DNA of 64,000 bases from Mesorhizobium sp. Root552 (GTDB lineage: Bacteria > Pseudomonadota > Alphaproteobacteria > Rhizobiales > Rhizobiaceae): positions 128,104 to 192,103 of the forward strand of contig NZ_LMFV01000061.1 in the NCBI RefSeq assembly GCF_001427285.1, given 5' to 3'. Below are positions 11,382 through 20,238 of the stretch, in pieces. The notes beneath the pieces were generated by a model. The model was not told where the DNA came from and searched no databases. It was given only the letters and a program-made list of their open reading frames with translations. The position numbers and the translations under genes were made by a program. Position 1 is the stretch's first letter, and every line of letters starts with the position of its first letter.

Positions 11382-12794
11382 ATGACCAGCCTCATCAGCC
11401 AGTTCGATATTTCCGACGACCGCATCAAGAAGATCGTCGCCGACACGCTGCAAGGTGCCGACGACGGCGAGCTTTATCTCGAATACAGCGAGAGCGAAGC
11501 CCTGATGTTCGACAATGGCCGGCTGAAAACGGCGAACTTCAACACCGATCAGGGTTTTGGGCTGCGCGCCGTGGCCGGCGAAGCGACCGGCTATGCCCAT
11601 TCCAGCGAATTGTCCGAGACGGCGCTCTTGCGCGCCTCGGATGCCGTCTCGGCGGTGAAGGGCGGCTATTCGGGAACGCTGGCTGCGGCCCCCCAGCGCA
11701 CCAACCGCCATCTCTACAGCGACGAGAACCCGATCCCCTCGCCGTCGTTCGAAGCCAAGTCCAAGCTTCTGCAGGAAATCGACGCATGGCTGCGCGCGCA
11801 AGACCCGCGTGTGCGCCAGGTCACCGCCTCGCTGGCATCGTCCTGGCAGCATGTCGAAATCCTGCGCGGCGACGGCCAGACGGTGCGCGACATCCGCCCG
11901 CTGGTCAGGATCAACGTCGCCGTCGTTGTCGGCGATGGCGACCGCCAGGAAAGCGGTTCCTTCGGTATGGGCGGCCGCAAGGGCTTCGGCGAGTTCCTGA
12001 TCGAGGACAGCTGGAAGCAGGCTGCCGGGGAAGCGTTGCGACAGGCGCTGGTAAACCTTGAGGCCATCCCCGCCCCTGCCGGCACCTTCGACATTGTTTT
12101 GTCCAGCGGCTGGCCGGGCGTCATGCTGCACGAAGCGGTCGGCCACGGACTGGAAGGCGACTTCAACCGCAAGAAGACCTCCGCCTTCGCCGGGCTGATG
12201 GGCCAGCAGGTCGCGGCCAAGGGCGTAACCGTGGTCGATGACGGTACCATTGCCGAGCGGCGCGGCTCGCTCACCGTGGACGATGAAGGCACGCCTTCGG
12301 CCCGCAACGTTCTGATCGAGGACGGCAAGCTGGTCGGCTACATGCAGGACCGGCTCAACGCCCGCCTGATGGGCATGGCCGCCACCGGCAACGGGCGGCG
12401 CGAAAGCTATGCGCACCAGCCGATGCCGCGCATGACCAACACCTACATGACCGCCGGCGACATGGAGCCAGACGAGATCATCGCCTCGGTGAAGAAGGGC
12501 GTCTACGCCGTCTCCTTCGGCGGCGGCCAGGTCGACATCACCTCCGGCAAGTTCGTGTTCGGCTGCACCGAGGCCTACCTGATCGAGGACGGCAAGGTGA
12601 CCCAGCCGATCAAGGGCGCCATGCTGATCGGCAACGGGCCGGACGCCATGCACCGTGTGACGATGGTCGGCAACGACATGAAGCTCGACACAGGCATCGG
12701 CATGTGCGGCAAGGCAGGCCAGGGCGTGCCCGTCGGCGTCGGACAGCCGCACCTGCGCATGAACCAGATGACGGTCGGCGGCACGCAGGTCTGA
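11382..12794 (+). CDS. tldD: TldD metalloprotease family protein
   Basis: TldD forms a heterodimeric zinc protease with TldE/PmbA that degrades unfolded peptides, including microcin leader and CcdA-type substrates in E. coli. The ATG at 11382 gives 470 residues; the open frame extends upstream to 11319 without support. The zinc site is the HExxxH in MLHEAVGHGLEGDFNR (about residue 250), and the C-terminal zinc-ligand region includes GKFVFGCTEAYLIEDGKV. Other family stretches are QGFGLRAVAGEATGYAHSS and GGTQV at the end. No pmbA partner is next to it, which is normal. Confidence 0.95.
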   Translation: MTSLISQFDISDDRIKKIVADTLQGADDGELYLEYSESEALMFDNGRLKTANFNTDQGFGLRAVAGEATGYAHSSELSETALLRASDAVSAVKGGYSGTLAAAPQRTNRHLYSDENPIPSPSFEAKSKLLQEIDAWLRAQDPRVRQVTASLASSWQHVEILRGDGQTVRDIRPLVRINVAVVVGDGDRQESGSFGMGGRKGFGEFLIEDSWKQAAGEALRQALVNLEAIPAPAGTFDIVLSSGWPGVMLHEAVGHGLEGDFNRKKTSAFAGLMGQQVAAKGVTVVDDGTIAERRGSLTVDDEGTPSARNVLIEDGKLVGYMQDRLNARLMGMAATGNGRRESYAHQPMPRMTNTYMTAGDMEPDEIIASVKKGVYAVSFGGGQVDITSGKFVFGCTEAYLIEDGKVTQPIKGAMLIGNGPDAMHRVTMVGNDMKLDTGIGMCGKAGQGVPVGVGQPHLRMNQMTVGGTQV

Positions 12795-12832
12795 CCGGAA
12801 ACGGCGTGCGAAACCGATTCACCGGATAGAGC

Positions 12833-12862
12833 CAACCGATTGTTTTCACAAATAATCGGTTG
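12833..12862. terminator. Inverted repeat between convergent tldD and RES toxin genes
   Basis: CAACCGATT at 12833-12841 pairs perfectly with AATCGGTTG at 12854-12862 across a 12-base loop. It lies between the tldD stop and the RES-toxin stop, so it could end transcription from both sides. There is no long T run after the stem, so it is a weak intrinsic terminator at best. Confidence 0.45.
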
Positions 12863-12869
12863 CGTGCTC

Positions 12870-13382
12870 CTAGACCCACGAAGCGGGCGACTTCGGCAGC
12901 CTGTGATCGGGATCGATGACATCGAGGCGCGGGCCGTCCTTGCCGTTCCAGCGCCATAGCGCAACGCAGGTGCCGCCCGGCGACATGAAGGACGGATAGA
13001 CGACGCCGTGCCATCCGTCCTTCAACAACCGCTTGCGCAGCTTATGGGTTTGCGGAACTTCCTTGCGGTCGAGCGTATCGCGCCACTCGCATTTGTGGAT
13101 CGCCTCGCTGGCACCCAATCCGGCAAGCACCGCTTCGTCGGTCAGGTCGGCCAGCCGCGCGCCCGACAGCTCCAGTTGCGCTATCAGTGCGGGATGCTGG
13201 ACGAAGCCCTGATTGTATTCCGCCCACGCCGTGGATAGCTCGCGGGCGGCATAGATCGTCGGCACACCAACCGGATTCCAGCGCCCGCCGAAACGGGCCG
13301 CACCTTCGCCCGACAGAGGCAGATGCGCCCATTGCGGCACGAAGGCGCGCCACAGGGTCAGCTTCGGCGAAGCGTCAGGCAT
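12870..13382 (-). CDS. RES-domain toxin (NAD+ phosphorylase type)
   Basis: This 170-residue protein fits the RES family, whose characterised members deplete NAD+ and arrest growth. The conserved pattern is visible: LWRAF with an early Arg, then GEGAARFGGRWNPVGVPTIYAA with Arg and Tyr active-site candidates, followed by STAWAEYNQ with a Glu. A C-terminal DGWHGVVYPS and a Ser/Trp-containing CVALWRW complete the fold. Its ATG overlaps the end of the upstream antitoxin gene by 8 bases, the usual order and coupling for RES-Xre pairs. Activity on NAD+ is inferred from the family. Confidence 0.92.
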   Translation of the reverse strand: MPDASPKLTLWRAFVPQWAHLPLSGEGAARFGGRWNPVGVPTIYAARELSTAWAEYNQGFVQHPALIAQLELSGARLADLTDEAVLAGLGASEAIHKCEWRDTLDRKEVPQTHKLRKRLLKDGWHGVVYPSFMSPGGTCVALWRWNGKDGPRLDVIDPDHRLPKSPASWV

Positions 13383-13746
13383 AGACGCCGGAACGCACTG
13401 CCTCCAGATAGGCCAGAACCTTGTCGGCCTTGCCCTCGCCTACGAGATCGTAGGCAGTCTTGCCAGCCCAGCCGGGGATAGGCTGATGCTTGAACCAGAT
13501 CGCGGCGCGCTGCTCGTCGCCGGCCATTTCGCCGGCCATCGCCAGAATTCGGACCACGGGGCTAAGTGCCGCATCCACCTTGCGCGCGCCAGCCTTCGCC
13601 GCCAGCGTGTTGCGGGCGACGCCGATCAGGCCGGCCAGTTCGCTGAGGTTCACGCCAAGCAACTCGGCCACGCGCCGCGCCGACAAGAATGGCGACTTGC
13701 CTTCACCAAAGCGCGAGGCCGGGATTTCGAGGACCGCGGAGGTCAT
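13375..13746 (-). CDS. Xre/MbcA/ParS-type antitoxin
   Basis: The likely start is the ATG at 13746 (MTSAVLEIPASRFG), with GGAGA 8 bases upstream, giving 123 residues. It has a helix-turn-helix-like region (VAELLGVNLSELAGLIGVARNTLAAK, about 28-53) and a C-terminal toxin-binding domain (WFKHQPIPGWAGKTAYDLVGEGK). The GKTAYDLV pattern is typical of MbcA/ParS antitoxins. It should neutralise the RES toxin by direct binding and repress its own promoter. A palindrome upstream at 13768-13785 is a good operator candidate. Confidence 0.92.
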   Translation of the reverse strand: MTSAVLEIPASRFGEGKSPFLSARRVAELLGVNLSELAGLIGVARNTLAAKAGARKVDAALSPVVRILAMAGEMAGDEQRAAIWFKHQPIPGWAGKTAYDLVGEGKADKVLAYLEAVRSGVYA

Positions 13747-13767
13747 GATGACTTCTCCATGCATAAA

Positions 13768-13785
13768 TTGACAATGTAGTGTCAA
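13768..13785. promoter_or_regulatory. Putative toxin-antitoxin operator palindrome
   Basis: TTGACA (13768-13773), a 6-base spacer, and TGTCAA (13780-13785) form a perfect inverted repeat 22 bases upstream of the antitoxin ATG. On the minus strand the first arm also reads TTGACA, a consensus -35 hexamer, so a bound repressor would block RNA polymerase. The antitoxin's helix-turn-helix makes autoregulation plausible. No experiment supports this directly. Confidence 0.5.
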
Positions 13786-13822
13786 AATAAGCGCAAAGCC
13801 CGCGCAATTCAAGCACGGGGCC

Positions 13823-15064
13823 TTATCTGCGCTTCCTCGGCTTCTCCAACAGCGCCACCGCCTCGACATGCGGCGACCACAGGAACTGGTCGATCGGCGT
13901 CACGCTTTTCAACTGGTAACCGCCAGCGACAAGTATGGCGAGATCGCGGGCAAGCGTTACCGGATTGCACGATACGGCGGCAACAAAGGGCACGTCCGAG
14001 CGCGCAAGCTGCTTCGACTGGTCTTCCGCACCGGCGCGCGGCGGATCGAAGACGACACCATCGAAGGCGTTCAATTCCTTGAAGGTCAGCGGCCGCCGGA
14101 ACAGGTCGCGGCGCTCCCCCGTCACGCGCTTCAATCCAGAGGCGAACCGAAACGCCTTGTCGAGCGCGGAAAGAGCGGCCGCATCGCCTTCCACCGCGTG
14201 CACCTCCGACTTCGCGGCAAGCCGCAGCGCGAAGCTGCCGCAACCGGCAAAGAGGTCGGCGACCTTCTTGGCCCGCGAAAGATGCGCGCCGACAAGGCCA
14301 ATCATTGCCTGCTCCGCTGGTTCCGTGGCCTGCAGAAACGAGCCGGGCGGAACGGCAACGGCAACCGCGCCGAACATCACCACCGGCTTCTTCGGCTCGA
14401 CGATGATTTCGCCATCCACGGAGAGCCGGGCCAGCCCGTGACGCAGAACGAAGTCGGATGCCGACCTGCGCTGGCGATCTTCCATCTTGCCGGACCCGGC
14501 AGCCGCCACATCGAGCCCGGAGGCCGTCGCCGTGACAGACATGTGGAACGAGCGCGGCGTGGCGCAGATTTCACCCGCCAGCTTGCGCAGCGTATCGAAC
14601 GCGTCAACGATCCCGGGCAGCGTCACCGGGCATTCGTCCAGCGGAACGATCTCCGCCGACAGATGCCGATTGAAGCCAAGCAGCATGCCCTTTTCGGTGC
14701 GGCGCGCGCTCAGCGTCACCCTGCGGCGCGTATGCGGGGCGCACGGCACAAGCTCGCCAACCTCGCAGCCGATCCTGACCGCCTTCAGCGCCTGAACGAC
14801 CTTTTCGCGCTTCCATGCGCGATAGGCGCCGTCTTCCAGATGCTGGACGGCACAGCCGCCGCATTCGCCGAAATGACGGCAGGCTGGCTCGACCCTCAGC
14901 GGCGACGGTTCAAGCAGCGCCATCAGCGTTGCGCGATCCCGTTCGCGCGCGGCCGTCACCATCTCACCCGGCAAGGTGAAGGGAATGAAGACGTGACCGC
15001 CCTCAACGCTGGCGACACCGTCGCCCTGCGCGCCAAGCCTCTCGATGGTGAAGCGCGTGCTCAT
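13823..15064 (-). CDS. Class I SAM-dependent 23S rRNA (uracil-5) methyltransferase, RlmD/TrmA family
   Basis: The product is a TRAM-less or short-TRAM RNA m5U methyltransferase of 413 residues when started at the ATG at 15064, which overlaps the tlyA stop by 4 bases. Iron-sulfur cluster cysteines appear in CRHFGECGGCAVQHLE (about residues 63-78). Motif I is KKVADLFAGCGSFALRL, the substrate motif is VVFDPPRAGAEDQ, and the nucleophile Cys is in FVAAVSCNPVTLARD. Family members methylate U747/U1939 of 23S rRNA or U54 of tRNA; which one cannot be assigned from sequence alone. It is probably cotranscribed with tlyA. Confidence 0.93.
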   Translation of the reverse strand: MSTRFTIERLGAQGDGVASVEGGHVFIPFTLPGEMVTAARERDRATLMALLEPSPLRVEPACRHFGECGGCAVQHLEDGAYRAWKREKVVQALKAVRIGCEVGELVPCAPHTRRRVTLSARRTEKGMLLGFNRHLSAEIVPLDECPVTLPGIVDAFDTLRKLAGEICATPRSFHMSVTATASGLDVAAAGSGKMEDRQRRSASDFVLRHGLARLSVDGEIIVEPKKPVVMFGAVAVAVPPGSFLQATEPAEQAMIGLVGAHLSRAKKVADLFAGCGSFALRLAAKSEVHAVEGDAAALSALDKAFRFASGLKRVTGERRDLFRRPLTFKELNAFDGVVFDPPRAGAEDQSKQLARSDVPFVAAVSCNPVTLARDLAILVAGGYQLKSVTPIDQFLWSPHVEAVALLEKPRKRR

Positions 15065-15825
15065 CTGTCCTTGACGCCCCCAAGCAGGAATTCGCGGTTG
15101 CCGTCGCCGCCTTCGATAGGTGAGGGGCAAAGCCCAAGCGCGCGCCAGGCCGGCTGAGCGCCCAGCCACGCCTGCAAATCCGCAGCCACCCGCCCGGCAT
15201 CCGCCGCATCCTTCAACAATCCGCCCTTGCCGATTGCGTCCTTGCCGGCTTCGAACTGCGGCTTGACCAGAAGCAGCGCCCGCGCGCCGGCTTTGGCCAA
15301 CATCAGCGCCGGCGGCAGCGCCAGTTTCAACGAAATGAAGCTGACATCGGAGACGATGAAATCGGGTGTCCGGCCGCCAAGGTCAGCAGACGACAGGTTG
15401 CGGGCGTTCAGGCCCTCTACGGACGTCACGCGCGGATCGTTGGCGATGCCGTCATGCATCTGGCCATGGCCGACATCTATCGCCGTCACATGCGCCGCGC
15501 CACGTTCCAGCAGCACCTGCGTGAAACCACCGGTCGAAGCGCCGACATCAAGCGCCTCGCAACCCGAAACATCGAACCGGAAATGGTCGAGGCCGGCGAT
15601 CAGCTTCAGCGCCGCCCGAGATACATAGGCCTGGGCGGGATCGTCCACGGAGATAGACGCATCTGGCAAAACAGCTTGGCCCGCCTTGCGCACCACCGCG
15701 CCATCCACACTCACCGTGCCCCGCTCGACCGCATCGCGGGCACGCGAACGGCTGGCGAACAGCCCACGATTGACGAGCAGTTCGTCAAGCCGCTGGCGCG
15801 CACTGGCTGGCTGGAAAGGCTTCAT
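15061..15825 (-). CDS. tlyA: TlyA family rRNA (cytidine-2'-O)-methyltransferase
   Basis: The 254-residue protein has an S4 RNA-binding domain at the start (QRLDELLVNRGLFASRSRARDAVERG) followed by an FtsJ-like methyltransferase domain. The SAM motif is CEALDVGASTGGFTQVLLERGA (about 89-110), and the later VKPQFEAGKDAIGKGG is a TlyA signature. Family members methylate 2'-O positions of 16S or 23S rRNA; the haemolysin name is historical. It follows dxs on the minus strand after about 120 bases, a gene order common in alphaproteobacteria. Confidence 0.93.
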   Translation of the reverse strand: MKPFQPASARQRLDELLVNRGLFASRSRARDAVERGTVSVDGAVVRKAGQAVLPDASISVDDPAQAYVSRAALKLIAGLDHFRFDVSGCEALDVGASTGGFTQVLLERGAAHVTAIDVGHGQMHDGIANDPRVTSVEGLNARNLSSADLGGRTPDFIVSDVSFISLKLALPPALMLAKAGARALLLVKPQFEAGKDAIGKGGLLKDAADAGRVAADLQAWLGAQPAWRALGLCPSPIEGGDGNREFLLGGVKDR

Positions 15826-15947
15826 CGGCCTTCATTGGCGAAAGCCGAGGGCGAAGGCAAGCGCCATCTCAATCGAACAAAATCGATTCGAACCAGAGAC
15901 TTATGTTGCCATGCTTGCAAACCGATTCACCGGCCTAATCCAGTAAA

Positions 15948-17861
15948 TCAGGCGCGCTGCGCGCCAACCGAACGCCCAAGCGTGGCAAAGACGGCATGCA
16001 CGATGCCCGCCGCATCAAGGCCGGCAGCGGCGTACATCTTTTCCGGCTTGCCGTGGTCGGTGAACTCATCGGGCAGCACCAGCGGGCGCACCTTGAGGCC
16101 GCTTTCGAGCAGCCCTTCATGCGCGAGGAAATGCAGCACATGGCTGGCGAAGCCGCCAATCGCGCCCTCCTCCACGGTCACCAGCACGTCGTGCGAGCGG
16201 GCAAGCCGGCGCACCAGACCCTCATCCAGCGGCTTGGCGAAACGTGCGTCGGCAACGGTGGTCGAAAGCCCTGCCGCGCCCAGTTCCTCGGCTGCCAGCA
16301 GGCAGTCGGCAAGGCGCGTTCCAAACGATAGCAGCGCAACCTTGGTGCCTTCCTTCACGATACGGCCCTTGCCGATTTCCAGCACCGAACCGCGTTCGGG
16401 CATCTCGACGCCGACACCATTGCCGCGCGGATAGCGGAAGGAAATCGGACCTTCGTCATAGCTCGCGGCGGTGCGCACCATATGGCGCAACTCGGCTTCA
16501 TCCGCCGCCGCCATGACGACGAAGCCCGGCAAGGAAGCAAGGAAAGTCGTGTCGAACGCGCCGCAATGCGTCGCGCCATCAGCACCGACATAGCCGGCAC
16601 GGTCGATAGGAAAACGCACCGGCAGTTTCTGGATCGCCACGTCGTGCACGACCTGGTCGTAGGCGCGTTGCAGGAAGGTCGAATAGATCGCGGCGAACGG
16701 CTTATAGCCCTCCGTCGCCAATCCGGCGGCAAAGGTCACCCCATGCTGTTCGGCGATGCCGACATCGAAGGTACGACCAGGGAAGGCCTCGCCAAACAGG
16801 TCGAGGCCGGTGCCGCCCGGCATGGCGGCGGTCACGGCAACGATCCGCTCATCCTCGCGCGCTTCCTGGATCAGGCTTTGGGCAAACACCTTGGTGTAGC
16901 TCGGCGCATTGGCTGGAGCCTTCGCCTGCGCGCCGGTGATGACGTCGAAGCGGTTGACGCCGTGATACTTGTCGGCGGCGGCTTCGGCCGGCGCATAGCC
17001 CTTGCCCTTCTGCGTCACGACATGGATCAGCACAGGGCCCGTGCCGTGGTCGCGCACGTTCTTCAGGACGGGTACGAGGTGTTCCAGATTGTGCCCGTCT
17101 ATGGGACCGATATGGAAGAAGCCCATTTCCTCGAACAGCGTGCCGCCGGTGACATAGCCGCGCGCATGTTCCACGGCGCGGGTGATCGCCCGGTCGGCCC
17201 GCTCGCCGAGATAGCCCGTCAGCTTCTTGCCGAATTCGCGAAAGCCTTGATAGGTCCGGCCGGAAGCAAGGCGCGCCAGATAGGCGCTCATCGCACCCAC
17301 GGGCGGTGCAATCGACATATCGTTGTCGTTCAGGATGACGATCAGCCGCGAGCCCAATGCGCCCGCATTGTTCAAGGCCTCATAGGCCATGCCCGCCGAC
17401 AGCGCGCCATCACCGATGACGGCAATGACGTTGTTCTTTCCGCCGGAAAGGTCGCGCGCCACCGCCATGCCGAGGCCGGCGGAGATCGAGGTGGAAGAAT
17501 GCGCCGCGCCAAACGGATCGTAGGCGCTCTCGTCGCGCTTGGTGAAGCCGGACAGCCCGCCCTCTTGCCTCAGCGTGCGGATGCGGTCGCGACGGCCGCT
17601 CAAGATCTTGTGCGGATAGGCCTGGTGGCCGACATCCCAGATGACGCGATCCTGCGGTGTGTTGAAGACGTAGTGCAGCGCCACCGTCAGTTCGACGACA
17701 CCCAATCCCGCGCCGAGATGGCCGCCGGTCTGGGAGACCGCGTCGATCATTTCCGTACGCAACTCGGCTGCCAGTTGCGGCAGTGCGGTTTCAGGCAAAC
17801 CGCGCAAATCCGCCGGAACGGTCACCTTGTCCAGAAGCGGGGTGTCGGGTCTAGGGTTCAC
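15948..17861 (-). CDS. dxs: 1-deoxy-D-xylulose-5-phosphate synthase
   Basis: DXS is the thiamine diphosphate enzyme that opens the MEP isoprenoid pathway and also feeds thiamine and pyridoxal synthesis. The start is placed at a GTG at 17861 ([13 protein letters not shown]), which gives the usual 637 residues; a longer frame to 18128 runs into the pirin gene and is spurious. Motifs include [18 protein letters not shown], the cofactor-binding [20 protein letters not shown], and the transketolase region [23 protein letters not shown] lies about 8 bases before the GTG. It is followed by tlyA and the RlmD-like gene. Confidence 0.97.
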   Translation of the reverse strand: MNPRPDTPLLDKVTVPADLRGLPETALPQLAAELRTEMIDAVSQTGGHLGAGLGVVELTVALHYVFNTPQDRVIWDVGHQAYPHKILSGRRDRIRTLRQEGGLSGFTKRDESAYDPFGAAHSSTSISAGLGMAVARDLSGGKNNVIAVIGDGALSAGMAYEALNNAGALGSRLIVILNDNDMSIAPPVGAMSAYLARLASGRTYQGFREFGKKLTGYLGERADRAITRAVEHARGYVTGGTLFEEMGFFHIGPIDGHNLEHLVPVLKNVRDHGTGPVLIHVVTQKGKGYAPAEAAADKYHGVNRFDVITGAQAKAPANAPSYTKVFAQSLIQEAREDERIVAVTAAMPGGTGLDLFGEAFPGRTFDVGIAEQHGVTFAAGLATEGYKPFAAIYSTFLQRAYDQVVHDVAIQKLPVRFPIDRAGYVGADGATHCGAFDTTFLASLPGFVVMAAADEAELRHMVRTAASYDEGPISFRYPRGNGVGVEMPERGSVLEIGKGRIVKEGTKVALLSFGTRLADCLLAAEELGAAGLSTTVADARFAKPLDEGLVRRLARSHDVLVTVEEGAIGGFASHVLHFLAHEGLLESGLKVRPLVLPDEFTDHGKPEKMYAAAGLDAAGIVHAVFATLGRSVGAQRA

Positions 17862-17952
17862 GTCGGCAGCCCATCCATATTCCTGTCGGTGACAAGCGGG
17901 ATATGCCGTACAAGCTACAATGTAAATGCGCCGTGACGTCCCGTAGCGCGCC

Positions 17953-18873
17953 TCAGCCTTCCGGCAACGGGATGAACTCCTCCTCGTCGCCCGGCACGAT
18001 GTCGAAGCGGCCGGTTTTCCATTCTTCCTTGGCCTGTTCGATGCGCTCTTTCGACGACGACACGAAATTCCACCAGATGTAGCGCTTGGAACCGAGCGAA
18101 GCGCCGCCGAACAGCATGAAGTGCGCACCGTGTTCCGAAGATATCACGATCTCGTCACCCGGCTTGAACACCAGCAACCGTTCGGCCGGAAAGCGGTCGC
18201 CAGAGATCGAAACCTCGCCTTCCAGCGTGTAGATTGCGCGCTCCTCGGCATCGGCTGGAATCTGCACCTTGGCGCCCGGCGCAAGCCTGATATCGGCATA
18301 GAGCGTTTCGGATGCTGCATGCACGGGCGATTTCAGGCCGGAAAAGCCGCCGATGACGATGCGGCCGCTCACCCCGTCAGCGTCGAATTGCGGCAGGGCC
18401 GCGCTGGCCGTGTTTTCAAACAGCGGCGCAACCTCTTCCTTGCCGTCCGGCAGCGCAAGCCACGTCTGCAAGCCGGACACCGACATCGGCGCGCCGCGCA
18501 ATTCTTCCGGCGTGCGCTCGGAATGGACGATGCCACGGCCAGCCGTCATCAAATTCACATCGCCCGGCTGGATGACCATCTCGGTGCCGAGTGAATCGCG
18601 GTGCCTTATCTTGCCGTCGAACAGGTAGGTCACCGTCGAAAGACCGATATGCGGATGCGGGCGCACGTCCAGCGCCTGCCCTGCCCTCAGGATCGCCGGC
18701 CCCATGCGGTCGAAAGAGATGAACGGGCCCACCAGCCGCCGCTTTGCCGTCGGCAAGGCGCGCCGCACCTGGAAGCCGTCAATGTCTCGGGCGTTGGGGA
18801 TCACCATCAGTTCGATGGCGTCGCAGGCGAAGGCATCGCCGATATTCGGATCGTTTCCGGGAAAGAAGCTCAT
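17953..18873 (-). CDS. Pirin family protein (bicupin)
   Basis: The 306-residue product shows the pirin pattern: [28 protein letters not shown], then the metal-binding [15 protein letters not shown] with its cupin His residues, then [18 protein letters not shown]-terminal cupin half ends in [21 protein letters not shown]. Bacterial pirins bind iron and some act as quercetinases; the substrate here is unknown. The ATG at 18873, directly after a GTG, has GGGAG seven bases upstream. It sits between xseB and dxs on the same strand. Confidence 0.94.
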   Translation of the reverse strand: MSFFPGNDPNIGDAFACDAIELMVIPNARDIDGFQVRRALPTAKRRLVGPFISFDRMGPAILRAGQALDVRPHPHIGLSTVTYLFDGKIRHRDSLGTEMVIQPGDVNLMTAGRGIVHSERTPEELRGAPMSVSGLQTWLALPDGKEEVAPLFENTASAALPQFDADGVSGRIVIGGFSGLKSPVHAASETLYADIRLAPGAKVQIPADAEERAIYTLEGEVSISGDRFPAERLLVFKPGDEIVISSEHGAHFMLFGGASLGSKRYIWWNFVSSSKERIEQAKEEWKTGRFDIVPGDEEEFIPLPEG

Positions 18874-18986
18874 CACGCGGCTCCCTGTTTCAGCACATGC
18901 GATGCACTCTATGCGCCATGCGCAAACCGGGAAAGCCGCAAAGCCGCGACGGACTGTTTACCCGCCGCGGCTTGCAAAAAGCAGAT

Positions 18987-19238
18987 CTACTCGCCGTCCA
19001 GTGGCTCGGTGCCGACAGCCTTGCCGTCGCGCGACAGCCGGATCTTCTCGACCTTGTCCTCGGCAGCTTTGAGCAAGCGGTCGCAATGCGCCTTCAGCGC
19101 CTCGCCCCGCTCATAGATGCGGATCGACTGGTCGAGCGCCACGTCGCCGCGCTCCAGATCGACTACGATCTTCTCCAGCGCATCGAGCGCCTGCTCGAAG
19201 CTCATCGCCTTGACGTCCTCGTTCGCCTCGCCGGCCAT
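18987..19238 (-). CDS. xseB: Exodeoxyribonuclease VII small subunit
   Basis: XseB is the small subunit of exonuclease VII, which degrades single-stranded DNA to oligonucleotides. The 83-residue sequence has the family core [42 protein letters not shown] split over residues 14-55 and the usual length of about 80. The gene lies 3 bases below the deacetylase-like gene, so the pair is probably cotranscribed. The large-subunit gene xseA is not in the window. Confidence 0.95.
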   Translation of the reverse strand: MAGEANEDVKAMSFEQALDALEKIVVDLERGDVALDQSIRIYERGEALKAHCDRLLKAAEDKVEKIRLSRDGKAVGTEPLDGE

Positions 19239-19241
19239 GTC

Positions 19242-20168
19242 CTATCCCTTCATCATGCGCGCGACATGGGCCGCGACCGAAAATGCCAGTCCCTGCAGAT
19301 CGTAGCCGCCTTCCAGCAGGCTGACGAGACGGTTGCCGCTATGGCGTCCCGCACGATCCATCAACTGGCCGGTTGCCCAGTCGAAATCATCCTCGTCCAG
19401 GTTGATCTCGGCCAGCGGATCACGGTGATGCGCGTCGAAACCGGCGGAAACGATGATCAGGTCGGGCGCAAACTTGTCCAGCGCCGGCAATACGCGCGTC
19501 TCGAACGCCTCGCGGAAGGTTTCCGAACCGGTTTGCGGAGCCAGCGGTGCGTTGACGATATTGCCGGCACCCGTCTCGTTCTTCGCGCCGGTGCCCGGAT
19601 AAAGCGGCATCTGGTGGGTCGAACAATAGAGCACGCTCGGATCGTCCCAGAAGATGTCCTGCGTGCCATTGCCGTGATGCACGTCCCAATCGACGATGGC
19701 GACGCGTTCCGCACCATGTTTCTTCTGGGCATGGCGGGCGGCAATGGCGGCATAGTTGAAGAAGCAAAAGCCCATCGCCGTGGTCTTTTCGGCATGGTGT
19801 CCGGGCGGCCTTGCCGCAACGAAGACATTGGTCGCCCTGCCCTCGAACACATCGTCGACGGCAGCGTTTGCCGCGCCAATCGCCGTCAGCGCGGCCTGCC
19901 AGCTTTTTGGACTCGCCGTGGTATCGGCATCGATGCGCGCAATGCCGGTGTCCGGAATGGCGGCCCGCACCCGGTCCACGAAAGCGGCCGGATGAGCATA
20001 GAGAATGGTCGCCTCGTCGCCTTCCGGGGCCTGCACGCGGTCGAGCGCGGCAAACGCCTCGTCGTCCAGCGCACGCTCGATGGCGCGCAGCCGGTCGGGA
20101 CGCTCCGGGTGACCGGGCGGCGTTATATGCTCAAGATAGATCGGATGGGTATAAAGGCGCGTGACCAT
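19242..20168 (-). CDS. Histone deacetylase/acetoin utilisation family hydrolase
   Basis: This 308-residue zinc hydrolase has the arginase-deacetylase fold. The zinc and catalytic residues are in place: ARPPGHHAEKTTAMGFC, IVDWDVHHGNGTQDIFW, and SAGFDAHHRDPLAEI. Bacterial members deacetylate acylated amines such as polyamines or acetyl-lysine; the physiological substrate cannot be named. It is immediately upstream of xseB, an arrangement common in rhizobia. The ATG at 20168 lies far from the next gene upstream, so a promoter is likely in the 20169-20238 gap. Confidence 0.93.
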   Translation of the reverse strand: MVTRLYTHPIYLEHITPPGHPERPDRLRAIERALDDEAFAALDRVQAPEGDEATILYAHPAAFVDRVRAAIPDTGIARIDADTTASPKSWQAALTAIGAANAAVDDVFEGRATNVFVAARPPGHHAEKTTAMGFCFFNYAAIAARHAQKKHGAERVAIVDWDVHHGNGTQDIFWDDPSVLYCSTHQMPLYPGTGAKNETGAGNIVNAPLAPQTGSETFREAFETRVLPALDKFAPDLIIVSAGFDAHHRDPLAEINLDEDDFDWATGQLMDRAGRHSGNRLVSLLEGGYDLQGLAFSVAAHVARMMKG

Positions 20169-20238
20169 GCCCCGATATAGGCGCGAGGGCGGCTCTTGGC
20201 CATGATTTCACGCTTCGAAGGCGCAACGATCAACAGAA

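Noticed and set aside
11055-12752. 565-codon open frame on the minus strand
   Set aside because: Antisense to tldD and the 3' end of the IalB gene, both supported by motifs.
15870-15945. Possible tRNA near a GATTCGAACC string
   Set aside because: No cloverleaf or acceptor stem can be built around it; the motif is chance.
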